From assembly GCF_003050865.1 (NCBI RefSeq), contig NZ_QAOK01000012.1, forward strand, positions 1 through 64,000: a stretch of DNA of 64,000 nucleotides, given 5' to 3'. Position numbers and translations under genes: made by a program. The stretch comes from Nitrosospira multiformis (GTDB taxonomy: Bacteria; Pseudomonadota; Gammaproteobacteria; Burkholderiales; Nitrosomonadaceae). Positions 27,227-35,924 of this stretch are shown in pieces. The notes under the pieces were generated by a model, which ran no database searches, was not told where the DNA came from, and saw nothing but the letters and a program-made list of their open reading frames with translations. Within the stretch, counting starts at the first letter, position 1, and each line of letters starts with the position of its first letter.

Positions 27227-28309
27227 TCAAACGAGAATCTTGCCATTGCGGACGAAAGGATATTTCACGACCTTCGCTTTCAACTGTTTATCCCGAACGA
27301 CGACCTGAACTTCGTCTCCTGGAGATACCGCCAGGGGGAGGCGCGCCAGAGCGATCGACTGATTGAGTGTGGGCGAAAAGCCTCCGCTGGTAATTTCGCC
27401 CTCGCCTCCGCCGTTTTGTGTAACCACCTTCTGATGGCTGCGCAATACTCCGCGATCCAGCAACACCAGGCCGGTCAGCTGCTGGATGGCCGGCTTGTCC
27501 AGAAGCGCCTGCTTGCCGATGAAGTCCCGATCGCTCTTCAAATCCACCGTCCAGCCCAGCCCTGCTTCCAGGGGATTGATGGTTTCGTCCATATCCTGCC
27601 CGTAAAGGTTCATGCCTGCTTCGAGCCGTAAGGTATCTCTTGCACCCAGGCCCGCGGGGGCCACTCCCGCCGCGTGGAGCTTATTCCAGAAACTCGCGGC
27701 GTCGACTGCCGGAAGCGTAATCTCAAAACCATCTTCGCCGGTGTAGCCTGTGCGGGCAATAAAATACTTGTCAAAAAAGGCCGCCTGGAACAGCTTCAGA
27801 TTCTCAGTATCCGTCTGCGAGCCGGGAAGTACCTGCCACACCTTGGCGCGGGCATTGGGGCCTTGCACTGCGATCATCGCCAGATCCCTGCGCGGCGTGA
27901 TTTCGAGACCGGGGGCTATCCGGTCGCGTTGCAAAAGCATCCATGCCATATCCTTATCGGCGGTTCCTGCATTGACCACCATCCGGAAATGCGATTCCGT
28001 CAGAAAATAGATAATAAGATCATCTATTACTCCGCCATCGGGGTTGAGCATGCAGGAGTAAAGCGCCTTGCCTGGCTGCGTCAGTTTGTCTATATTGTTG
28101 GCGACCAGTTGCCGCAGGAATGCGCGTGCGTCCCCCCCTTCGATGTCGACGGCGAGCATATGGGACACATCGAACATTCCCACATCGCTGCGCACCTTGT
28201 GGTGCTCATCAAGCTGCGAACCGTAATGCAGGGGCATGTCCCAGCCGCCAAAATCCACCATCTTGGCGTTCATATCGCGGTGGGTTTGATTTAGAGGAGT
28301 TGTTTTCAC
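27227..28309 (-). CDS. gcvT: Glycine cleavage system T protein (aminomethyltransferase)
   Basis: I place the start at the GTG at 28309 (360 residues), giving the family N-terminus [12 protein letters not shown] and [11 protein letters not shown]. The longer frame to 28357 begins inside the terminator hairpin of the riboswitch and cannot be the translated start. Other family segments are [24 protein letters not shown] and [16 protein letters not shown]. The enzyme makes 5,10-methylene-tetrahydrofolate and ammonia from the aminomethyl carrier. It is the first gene after the glycine riboswitch. Confidence 0.95.
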   Translation of the reverse strand: MKTTPLNQTHRDMNAKMVDFGGWDMPLHYGSQLDEHHKVRSDVGMFDVSHMLAVDIEGGDARAFLRQLVANNIDKLTQPGKALYSCMLNPDGGVIDDLIIYFLTESHFRMVVNAGTADKDMAWMLLQRDRIAPGLEITPRRDLAMIAVQGPNARAKVWQVLPGSQTDTENLKLFQAAFFDKYFIARTGYTGEDGFEITLPAVDAASFWNKLHAAGVAPAGLGARDTLRLEAGMNLYGQDMDETINPLEAGLGWTVDLKSDRDFIGKQALLDKPAIQQLTGLVLLDRGVLRSHQKVVTQNGGGEGEITSGGFSPTLNQSIALARLPLAVSPGDEVQVVVRDKQLKAKVVKYPFVRNGKILV

Positions 28310-28322
28310 AGATCGATGTCCC

Positions 28323-28358
28323 AAAAAAAAAGGTGAGGTCACGCCTGATGACCTCACC
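28323..28358 (-). terminator. Intrinsic terminator of the glycine riboswitch
   Basis: On the minus strand GGTGAGGTCA (complement of 28349-28358) pairs with TGACCTCACC (complement of 28332-28341) across a 7-base loop and is followed by nine T residues. The 5' arm directly abuts the 3' end of the second aptamer (GGACAGAGGGG), so ligand binding can compete with terminator formation. gcvT starts 14 bases beyond the T-run. Confidence 0.85.
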
Positions 28359-28562
28359 CCTCTGTCCTTTTTACCTGAGAGATTACGGACAGGGTTTCCC
28401 CTGCTCCGTCTGCCCCTTCGGTGGCCAGCCCAATGCCGGCACTCTCCAGATTGCCTTTTCGCAAGCGGTTATCAGGGATCAAGATCGACATGATCTGCGC
28501 CTGAGCGATTCCGGGGGGTTGCGCCTTCGGCGGCGACGATTAGTTCGCGCTCTTCCGCTTGG
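28355..28562 (-). promoter_or_regulatory. Tandem glycine riboswitch
   Basis: Two aptamers are visible on the minus strand. The first has GCCGCCGAAGGCGCAA and GGAATCGCTCAGGC; the second has GGCCACCGAAGGGGCA and AATCTCTCAGGTAAAAAGGA followed by CAGAG. The two lie next to each other with a short linker (AAAAGGCAATCTGGAGAG). Aptamer 1 differs in that CTCAGGC is followed by about 22 extra bases able to form a GATCA/TGATC hairpin before the closing CCGCTT, which pairs with AAGCGG at the 5' end. Glycine binding is expected to turn on the downstream cleavage genes. Confidence 0.92.
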
Positions 28563-28586
28563 ATATATATAAATGGCGAAATTCGA

Positions 28587-28616
28587 ACTATACCCTAGCA
28601 CGCGGGATCAATACAA
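28587..28616 (-). promoter_or_regulatory. Candidate sigma-70 promoter of the glycine operon
   Basis: On the minus strand TTGTAT (complement of 28611-28616) and TATAGT (complement of 28587-28592) are 18 bases apart. The predicted transcript would begin about 15-20 bases before the first aptamer, the right place to drive the riboswitch leader. Confidence 0.55.
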
Positions 28617-28950
28617 GGTTTAAAGCGCCTTTGGAACTCCTTTAGAAGCTAAGCTCCCGGATGGTTTCGTTCAGGTTTGTATAGATGGGGTATCTGGTTC
28701 ATCAAGGAATTTTATGCTCCATAGTGTATCTTATTCAGAATCCTTGATTAGAGTTCCTGACAGCAGCAAGCGACCCATTGAGTCAGCGGGCAAACAGTAA
28801 GTACAAACGTCATGCCGGCGGAAGCAGGTATCCAGTAACGTTCAAAGCACGCCATTATTGGTTTGGCCCGGAATGACGGGATTCATAGTATTTTCTGACC
28901 GGATCAATTACGAAACACATCCTCCAGGCGGATCGGACAACGAGGCACCC
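28617..28950. other. Intergenic region between the glycine operon and the ATPase gene
   Basis: About 330 bases with no gene. It contains the dispersed-repeat-like element at 28808-28878 listed separately. The open frame of the ATPase gene extends through its last 90 bases but without recognisable protein features. Confidence 0.5.
28808..28878. repeat. Intergenic inverted-repeat element
   Basis: The element starts CGTCATGCC and ends GGAATGACG, so its ends are near-perfect inverted repeats, with GCCGGCGGAAGCAGG inside. This ATTCCC/GTCATGCC style is typical of short dispersed intergenic repeats in proteobacterial genomes. No second copy was seen in this window, so its repeated nature rests on resemblance alone. 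Confidence 0.45.
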
Positions 28951-30663
28951 ATGTATCTTGATCATTTCGGTTTATCCAGGCAGCCATTTTCTCAATCGTC
29001 AGGCACTGATGGTGACTGTTTCTATGAAGGAGGAGGGCGAGGCGCAACTCTGGATGCCCTTATCTATGTATTGACGCACGGCGAAGGTGAAGAGGGCATG
29101 ATTGCTCTCACAGGCGAATCGGGTAGCGGGAAAACGGTACTATGCCAGGCGTTGATGAAATGGCTGTCTGATAGCACGCGGGTTATTTATTCTGCAAAGA
29201 AAGATTCGTCGAAGAAAGCTTTAATGAATTCCATAATGGACGAATTGAAGTTTCAATCGGAGAAAGAAGGCCTGGTCCTTCCACCAGCGCCCGCTGATGC
29301 CGATGAGTTTCAGGAAATTCTCGCCGCCGTGCAGGCTGGCGACAGACAAGTCGTGTTGCTGATAGATGAGGCGCATACTCTGCCAACAGAAACGCTGGAA
29401 GCACTGTGGCTGCTATACGAGCAGGCATCGTCCCACCATAAATTGCTGCAGATCGTTCTGGTGGGTGAGCCGGAATTGGAGCGCACACTGGCTTCACAGC
29501 AGTTTACCCAGATCAGAAAAACGGTTCGCCATCGATATGTTTTGCAGCTACTGGATTGCGAAGCCGCGAGTGAATATCTGCTCTATCGGATGAGGACGAT
29601 CACGGGCTATGAAGGGCCAGACATTTTTTCACCTGCTGCGCTGCGATTGATCGACGTTGCCGCCGGTGGACTGTTGCGCCAGCTGAATATGATCGCCGAG
29701 AAGTCGCTGATAGCAGCGTTTCTTGCGCAAGCTTCGAGCGTGGAGGCGGTTCATGTCAGAAAAGTGATAACGGATCTCGGGCTCAAACCGCATCTCGATT
29801 GGAGGGACAAGCGCAATCGCCCCGATTTCGTGGGACATCTGATAGCCGGCGCGGGCGCCGCATCCTGTGCGGCAGTCGTAATAGTGCTGGGTGTCGCGGG
29901 TTGGCAGGTCTCGCACCCTCAACTGGCACGCATCGGCAATGCCTCTGCTTCCTTGCCGCTTGAAGCGGCGGCGCCGGGGACATTGTCTGCTCCCGCTGCC
30001 ACGATTTATCCCACAACGATCGCGACCACTCCCCCAAGCGTTCTCGCGAATGCTCCATCTTCCTCTTCCATTTCCGCCGTCACTCCGCTTCCCCCCGGCG
30101 GGAGCAACAAGGAGGCCGGGGGAAAGATGCCACCTGCCAGCAACACCACCGCCAAGACCGCTACGGATAAGACTGCTGCGGACAAGGCAAATAAGGAAAC
30201 TGCCGCCAAGATCGGAACTGATAAAACACCCTCCGGAAGCGGAAAGGCAGCGGCGACAGACACGGCTGCACGAAGCGGGCTTTCTGCCGAAGGCCAGCCC
30301 CCCGGAGATGCAGCAAACACTATTGCAGGAGTCGATCTGGCGGAGTACAAGTTGCTGAAACAACGGGTTGAGGCGACCCTTGGAGCTTTCTCCAAGGCAG
30401 ATCGGAATCTGTACACCATCCTCCTATACATCACCAGCAATGCTCAGCCCGATCGCATGGAACGGTTTCTGGGGCGAGCCCGCGCGCTCGTCGATTTGTC
30501 GAATATTTATGTTTATCCCTTCCCCAGGGACAAGACCAGGTTTGTCGTCACCTACGGCCTATATCCGGACGAGTACGAAGCGAGCATGGCGGTGGCTGGA
30601 CTTCCCGAGAAATACCAGACCGCTTTCGATCCGGAGTTGCGTACCCTGGGTGAACTGAAATAA
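28951..30663 (+). CDS. ExeA/MshM-type AAA ATPase with membrane anchor and SPOR-like C-terminus
   Basis: From the ATG at 28951 the protein has 570 residues and the standard start MYLDHFGLSRQPFSQS. The AAA domain has Walker A GESGSGKT near residue 54, Walker B VVLLIDEAH near 140 and an arginine-rich sensor region. A transmembrane helix lies at about 300-320, then a long Ala/Pro/Thr/Lys-rich linker, and a C-terminal domain (about 470-570) ending with repeated FVVTYGLYPDEYEA-type strands that resembles SPOR/DamX peptidoglycan-binding modules. This order matches DamX-like cell division proteins. No secretion genes are adjacent, so a septal role is more likely than a type II secretion role. Confidence 0.75.
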   Translation: MYLDHFGLSRQPFSQSSGTDGDCFYEGGGRGATLDALIYVLTHGEGEEGMIALTGESGSGKTVLCQALMKWLSDSTRVIYSAKKDSSKKALMNSIMDELKFQSEKEGLVLPPAPADADEFQEILAAVQAGDRQVVLLIDEAHTLPTETLEALWLLYEQASSHHKLLQIVLVGEPELERTLASQQFTQIRKTVRHRYVLQLLDCEAASEYLLYRMRTITGYEGPDIFSPAALRLIDVAAGGLLRQLNMIAEKSLIAAFLAQASSVEAVHVRKVITDLGLKPHLDWRDKRNRPDFVGHLIAGAGAASCAAVVIVLGVAGWQVSHPQLARIGNASASLPLEAAAPGTLSAPAATIYPTTIATTPPSVLANAPSSSSISAVTPLPPGGSNKEAGGKMPPASNTTAKTATDKTAADKANKETAAKIGTDKTPSGSGKAAATDTAARSGLSAEGQPPGDAANTIAGVDLAEYKLLKQRVEATLGAFSKADRNLYTILLYITSNAQPDRMERFLGRARALVDLSNIYVYPFPRDKTRFVVTYGLYPDEYEASMAVAGLPEKYQTAFDPELRTLGELK

Positions 30664-30777
30664 TTTGCGCCAAACATTGCCCCATTGTCCAGACGCCGCA
30701 GCTTTGTGGGAGGAGCGGCTTATTCCCTGCTTTCCTGATGTTACAATCGCCGTTTCCTGTTGATACCCGCTTTCTTC

Positions 30778-32073
30778 ATGCCTACGCCCCATCTTGATAC
30801 TGCCCTGAGCGGTCCCATTCTTGATCTTGAAAAATGCATCCTCAATGCCATGCCTTCGATCGAGCAATGGTTGCGCAATGAATGGCAGACGCATGCGGCG
30901 CCTTTTTACTGCTCCGTGGATTTGCGCAATAGCGGGTTCAAGCTGGCGCCCGTCGATACCAACCTGTTCCCCGGAGGCTTCAATAATCTCAACCGCGAAT
31001 TCATGCCTTTATGCGTCCAGGCGATGATGGCGGCCATCGATAAAATCTGTACTGGCGCACGCAGCGTGCTGCTGATTCCAGAAAGTCACACGCGCAATAT
31101 TTTTTATTTGCAAAATCTGGCGACCTTGCACGCAATCATGCGGCACGCCGGCATTCACGTCCGTATCGGTACGCTGCTTCCTGAGATCACCGCACCCACT
31201 GCGCTCGATCTCCCAGATGGAAACAAACTCACGCTCGAACCGATCCAGCGGAAGGGCAATCGGGTCGTTCTGGAAGATTTCGATCCCTGCGTCGTGCTTC
31301 TCAACAACGACCTTTCCACCGGCACACCGGCTATCCTGCGGAATCTTGAGCAGACGGTCATTCCTCCCCTGTATGCGGGATGGACCAGCCGGCGGAAATC
31401 ACATCACTTCACCGCCTATGATAATGTCTCGCAGCAGTTTGCGAGCCTGATCGGTATTGACCCGTGGCTTATCAATCCTTATTTCGCTTCCTGCGGAAAA
31501 ATCAACTTTCGCGAAAAAAAGGGTGAAGACTGCGTGGCCAATACAGTGGATGAGATCCTGGGCCAGATCCGGGAGAAATATGCCGAGTATGGAGTCAGAA
31601 AAGATCCCTTCGTGATTGTGAAGGCCAATGCCGGTACATACGGAATGGGGATAATGACCGTAAAAGATGGCGCAGAAGTGCGCACGCTCAGCCGGAAACA
31701 GCGCAACAAGATGGCGGTCGTAAAAGAAGGATTGCAGGTGACCGACATCATGGTGCAGGAAGGGGTTTATACGTTTGAGAATGTCAGCGACGCCGTAGCG
31801 GAGCCCGTCATCTATATGATCGACCGCTATGTCGTCGGTGGTTTCTATCGGGTGCATACCGAGCGGGGCGTCGACGAGAACCTCAATGCTCCCGGTATGC
31901 ACTTTGTACCGCTGGCATTCGAAGATACCTGCCTTCTGCCGGACCGGGAAGCGCAGCCGGGTTGCAGCGCCAACCGGTTTTATGCTTATGGCGTCATAGC
32001 CCGGCTGGCCTTGCTGGCTGCTGCACAAGAACTGGAAAAAAGTGAGGTGAGAACCGAAGCCATCGTGGCTTAG
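30778..32073 (+). CDS. gshA: Glutamate-cysteine ligase, Acidithiobacillus-type
   Basis: A 431-residue protein from the ATG at 30778 (the frame extends to a TTG at 30760). The N-terminal VDLRNSGFKLAPVDTNLFPG and later FVIVKANAGTYGMGI segments identify the gshA family first recognised in Acidithiobacillus ferrooxidans, which is unrelated in length to the E. coli enzyme. It joins glutamate and cysteine, the first step of glutathione synthesis. It is followed 264 bases later by gshB. Confidence 0.92.
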   Translation: MPTPHLDTALSGPILDLEKCILNAMPSIEQWLRNEWQTHAAPFYCSVDLRNSGFKLAPVDTNLFPGGFNNLNREFMPLCVQAMMAAIDKICTGARSVLLIPESHTRNIFYLQNLATLHAIMRHAGIHVRIGTLLPEITAPTALDLPDGNKLTLEPIQRKGNRVVLEDFDPCVVLLNNDLSTGTPAILRNLEQTVIPPLYAGWTSRRKSHHFTAYDNVSQQFASLIGIDPWLINPYFASCGKINFREKKGEDCVANTVDEILGQIREKYAEYGVRKDPFVIVKANAGTYGMGIMTVKDGAEVRTLSRKQRNKMAVVKEGLQVTDIMVQEGVYTFENVSDAVAEPVIYMIDRYVVGGFYRVHTERGVDENLNAPGMHFVPLAFEDTCLLPDREAQPGCSANRFYAYGVIARLALLAAAQELEKSEVRTEAIVA

Positions 32074-32337
32074 TGCAGCTTCATCCATTTATTCTCTCCG
32101 GATTTTCCTTGGGAAGTTTCCCTTAAAACGAATCCCGAAAATGGACAGCGGCTCATCTGCAGGGGTGAGCCCGTTAAAAACCACACGGCTTGATGAAAGA
32201 GGCAAGCAATCTGCCCCAGATGCTATGCTGATAACAGCCTCCCGCACATTTTGGATTGATAACGCGCGTTTTGTTCACTCTCCCACCTCTGATGCCTCAT
32301 CTTCATTCCATTCTCCATATAATCCCCCTGATAACTC

Positions 32338-33288
32338 ATGAGACTTGCCTTTGTTCTTGATCACCTCGATTCAATCAAAACGCGCAAGGATTCGAGCGTT
32401 GCCATCATGCGCGAGGCGGCAGCAAGGGGTCACACGTTATTCTCTATGCAACAGGGAGACCTGGCCTGGCAGCGAGGGGATACGGTCGGTTTCGCGCGCA
32501 CACTCGAATTGACCGGCGAGGATCCTCAGGGACGGCTGTGGTACCGGGTGGACGAGCCGGAAGAAATGCCACTACAGGAATTCGATGCCGTACTGATGCG
32601 CAAAGATCCGCCGTTTGATATGGAGTATATCTACAGCACTTACTTGCTGGAACTGGCTGAAACGCGCGGTGCCCGTGTCATCAACAGCGCGAGCGCAATC
32701 CGGGACCATAACGAGAAGCTCGCGGTGGCGAAGTTTCCCGAATATGCCGTGGAAACGCTGGTGACGCGAAGCGAAAGCCTGCTTCGTCATTTTCTTGCAG
32801 AGCACGACGACATCATTCTCAAGCCGCTTGACGGCATGGGCGGAGCAAGCGTGTTTCGCGTTCACCAGGGGGACCACAATATCGGGGTGATAATAGAAAC
32901 ATTGACGCACTATGGCACAAAGACCATCATGGCTCAACGGTATATCCACGAAATCACCGAGGGGGACAAGCGCATCCTGTTGATCGCGGGGGAGCCAGTC
33001 CCTTATACACTTGCCCGCATCCCGCGGCCCGGAGAATTCCGGGGTAATCTGAATGTGGGTGCTACCGGCATCGCTCAGTCACTCAGCCCGCGGGATCGTG
33101 AAATTGCCGAAGCACTCGGTCCCACATTGTTCAATGAAGGTTTGATGCTGGTGGGACTGGATGTCATCGGGGATTATCTTACCGAGATTAATGTCACCAG
33201 TCCTACTGGTATGAGGGAAATTTCAGACCAGACCGGCTTCAATGTGGCGGGAATGATGGTGGATGCCCTTGAAAAGATGCCGCGTTGA
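32338..33288 (+). CDS. gshB: Glutathione synthetase
   Basis: A 316-residue ATP-grasp enzyme. Family segments include the N-terminal FVLDHLDSIKTRKDSS, VLMRKDPPFDMEYIYSTYLL, IILKPLDGMGGASVF and the C-terminal EINVTSPTGMREI. It adds glycine to gamma-glutamylcysteine. It is followed by the PTS relay genes, a conserved betaproteobacterial order. Confidence 0.97.
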   Translation: MRLAFVLDHLDSIKTRKDSSVAIMREAAARGHTLFSMQQGDLAWQRGDTVGFARTLELTGEDPQGRLWYRVDEPEEMPLQEFDAVLMRKDPPFDMEYIYSTYLLELAETRGARVINSASAIRDHNEKLAVAKFPEYAVETLVTRSESLLRHFLAEHDDIILKPLDGMGGASVFRVHQGDHNIGVIIETLTHYGTKTIMAQRYIHEITEGDKRILLIAGEPVPYTLARIPRPGEFRGNLNVGATGIAQSLSPRDREIAEALGPTLFNEGLMLVGLDVIGDYLTEINVTSPTGMREISDQTGFNVAGMMVDALEKMPR

Positions 33289-33342
33289 TCCATTCCATTG
33301 CCTTCTTGTTGCCTTCTTTGTTGTCTGGGTGCTGACAATACC

Positions 33343-33735
33343 ATGATCGGGATTTTGATTATTTCTCACGGCAATCTGGGCGAAAGCCTCGTCGAGAGCG
33401 CCAACCACGTGATGGGAAAGAAATTGCCGGATCTGGCACACATTGCCATTCACCCTCAGGATGATCCTGACGTTATCCTTTCAAAAGCAGTGGAATCGGT
33501 AAGAGAGCTGGATAGCGGCGAGGGTGCGCTGGTATTGAGCGACATCTGCGGCGCAACCCCGTGCAATATAGCCACCCGGCTCGCTGTTTCCAGAGAACGG
33601 GTGATATGCCTTGCGGGAGTGAATCTGCCCATGCTGGTGCGGGCGCTTACTTATCGCGCCGAGCCGTTGGAATCGGTGGCGGAGAAGGCGCTGGCAGGCG
33701 GACGGGACGGCGTTTTTCGTATAAGCCCAGGTTGA
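33343..33735 (+). CDS. PTS mannose-family IIA component
   Basis: A 130-residue protein from the ATG at 33343. The phosphorylatable histidine is His9 in IISHGNLGES, and the DICGATPCNIA segment is typical of the EIIA-Man fold. No IIB, IIC or IID permease genes are nearby, so this IIA is likely the end point of a regulatory phosphorelay with HPr and EI rather than a sugar transporter. It starts 54 bases after gshB. Confidence 0.92.
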   Translation: MIGILIISHGNLGESLVESANHVMGKKLPDLAHIAIHPQDDPDVILSKAVESVRELDSGEGALVLSDICGATPCNIATRLAVSRERVICLAGVNLPMLVRALTYRAEPLESVAEKALAGGRDGVFRISPG

Positions 33736-33738
33736 TAA

Positions 33739-34008
33739 ATGCAATATAAAGAGATCAAGATCCTGAACAAACTGGGGATGCACGCTCGTGCCTCCGCCAA
33801 ATTCACCCAGTTGGCCAGTCGATACCGGAGCGACGTATGGTTGACCCGAAACGATCGCAAAGTCAACGCAAAAAGTATCATGGGCGTCATGATGCTGGCG
33901 GCGAACCAGGGTGCGACCCTGGTCATCGAAACCACGGGTGAGGACGAGATGGAGGCAATGCAGGCCTTGATACAACTGATCGAGGATCGCTTCGGAGAAA
34001 GCGAATGA
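33739..34008 (+). CDS. ptsH: Phosphocarrier protein HPr
   Basis: An 89-residue HPr. His15 in KLGMHARASA is the site phosphorylated by enzyme I, and Ser46 in NAKSIMGVMML is the site used by HPr kinase. The gene starts 3 bases after the IIA stop codon and overlaps ptsI by 4 bases. Retention of Ser46 suggests control by an HprK, whose true gene is not in the window. Confidence 0.96.
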   Translation: MQYKEIKILNKLGMHARASAKFTQLASRYRSDVWLTRNDRKVNAKSIMGVMMLAANQGATLVIETTGEDEMEAMQALIQLIEDRFGESE

Positions 34009-35732
34009 GCTTTGTACTGCATGGCGTGGGCGTTTCGGAAGGTATCGCCATAGGCCATGCTCATCTTGCGTCTCATGCCGCGCTCGAGGTCGCCCATCAC
34101 GTCGTGCCCGAGGATCAGGTCACCCATGAAATCTCCCGGCTAGACACCGCTTTCACAACCGTTCGCGAAGAGCTTCAGGCATTGCACGACACGATCGTCA
34201 GCGGACCTGCGTCCGCCGAATATGAAGCGTTCCTCGATCTGCACCGGATGATTCTGGATGATCCCACGCTCTCGACTGCGGCAAAAGCGTCCATTGCTCA
34301 GAATCAGTGCAATGCCGAATGGGCCATTACCCAGCAGATGGGGGTATTGATGGCGCAGTTCGAGGAAATAGAAGATCCCTATCTGCGCGAACGTAAAACG
34401 GACGTCATCCAGGTGGTGGAGCGCGTTCTCAAGGTATTGCTGGGGCATCCCGGATATATCCCCCCTTCGCAAAAGCTGGATGGCAACAGTGTCCTGGTAG
34501 CGCACGACTTGAGTCCGGCCGATGTGCTTCAATACAAACAGCATTCGTTTACTGCATTCCTGACGGATCTTGGCGGCCTGACTTCGCATACGGCCATTGT
34601 CGCCCGCAGCCTGAACATCCCCTCTGTCGTCGCGCTTCACCATGCCCGCCGAATTATCCGGGAAAATGACGTTCTGATCGTGGATGGCAAACAGGGTGTG
34701 GTCATCGTGGATCCGGACGAGCATGTGCTTGCGGAATATCGACTGCGCCAGAGCGAACTGGAACTGGAAAAACAGAAGCTCAAACGCTTGAGGACGACGA
34801 TAGCGGCGACGCTGGATGGTACGGTAGTGGAGTTGTATGCAAATATCGAGTTGCCGCAGGACGTCGATCAGGTAAAAGAAAATGGAGCGACCGGCGTCGG
34901 CCTGTTTCGGAGCGAATTCCTGTTCCTCAATCGGGATAGCTTGCCCGACGAGGAAGAGCAATTCGAAGCTTATCGAACCGTGGCGCGAAAAATGCGGGGA
35001 ATGCCGGTAACGGTGCGCACGTTCGATCTTGGCGCGGACAAGAACCTGGATCATGCCAAACGGGTAGCCGCAAATCCCGCTCTGGGACTGCGCGCCATCC
35101 GGCTGAGCCTAGCCGAACCCCAGATGTTCAATATCCAGCTGCGCGCTATTCTACGCGCCTCGCGCTATGGGCAGATCCGGATTCTGGTGCCGATGCTTTC
35201 CAACGTGGCTGAAATAACGCAGACGCTGCATTTGATCGAGAGTGCCAAACAAAGCCTGCGCAATGAAAAAATTCCTTTTGACGAAAAAGTGCAGGTGGGA
35301 GGAATGATAGAAATTCCAGCCGCTGCGCTGAGTCTTGACATTTTCATGCGCAAGCTCGATTTCCTGTCAATCGGCACCAATGATCTCATTCAGTATACGC
35401 TGGCGATAGATCGCGCCGATGACAGTGTTGCGCATCTCTATGACTCGCTGCATCCTGCAGTGCTGCGGTTGGTAGCGCATGTCATACGCAGTGCCAACCG
35501 GGTGGGCATACCCGTGTCCGTGTGCGGCGAGATCGCAGGGGATGTGGTATTTACCCGTCTGCTGCTCGGTTTCGGCTTACGGGTATTTTCCATGCACCCC
35601 GCCCAACTGCTGACCGTAAAACGTGAAGTCTTGCGCGCAAATCTGCCCGACCTCATTCCGATCACGCAAAAAATACTGAAAACCGCTGATCCGGAGAAAA
35701 TTCACGTACTGCTGGCGAAGCTCAACGGTTGA
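34005..35732 (+). CDS. ptsI: Phosphoenolpyruvate-protein phosphotransferase (enzyme I)
   Basis: A 575-residue enzyme I. The active-site histidine is in GGLTSHTAIVARSLNIP near residue 190; GVGLFRSEFLF, RTFDLGADK and SIGTNDLIQYT belong to the PEP-binding barrel, and the C-terminal SVCGEIAGD carries the catalytic cysteine. It transfers phosphate from PEP to HPr His15. It completes the IIA-HPr-EI relay. Confidence 0.96.
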   Translation: MSFVLHGVGVSEGIAIGHAHLASHAALEVAHHVVPEDQVTHEISRLDTAFTTVREELQALHDTIVSGPASAEYEAFLDLHRMILDDPTLSTAAKASIAQNQCNAEWAITQQMGVLMAQFEEIEDPYLRERKTDVIQVVERVLKVLLGHPGYIPPSQKLDGNSVLVAHDLSPADVLQYKQHSFTAFLTDLGGLTSHTAIVARSLNIPSVVALHHARRIIRENDVLIVDGKQGVVIVDPDEHVLAEYRLRQSELELEKQKLKRLRTTIAATLDGTVVELYANIELPQDVDQVKENGATGVGLFRSEFLFLNRDSLPDEEEQFEAYRTVARKMRGMPVTVRTFDLGADKNLDHAKRVAANPALGLRAIRLSLAEPQMFNIQLRAILRASRYGQIRILVPMLSNVAEITQTLHLIESAKQSLRNEKIPFDEKVQVGGMIEIPAAALSLDIFMRKLDFLSIGTNDLIQYTLAIDRADDSVAHLYDSLHPAVLRLVAHVIRSANRVGIPVSVCGEIAGDVVFTRLLLGFGLRVFSMHPAQLLTVKREVLRANLPDLIPITQKILKTADPEKIHVLLAKLNG

Positions 35733-35924
35733 ACGATCGGTTCCCTGCGCCATTTCACAGAATGCCAATGCATATGAGCAGCGTGTACGACTATAATTGC
35801 CGGTTACAATCAGGCGATGCAATTATTTGGCAGAATGGGAATTCCTGCACAAAGCCGGTTTTAATTTTCTGGAGACCGGGCTCGGGAAGGAACCAATCGT
35901 GACATCAGCCTCCTGACCTTTTTC

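Noticed and set aside
28355-28562. Considered whether the gcvT upstream region could be a CRISPR array or other repeat
   Set aside because: The paired CCGAAGG and CTCAGG motifs are exactly those of two glycine aptamers; no spacer-repeat pattern exists there or elsewhere in the window.
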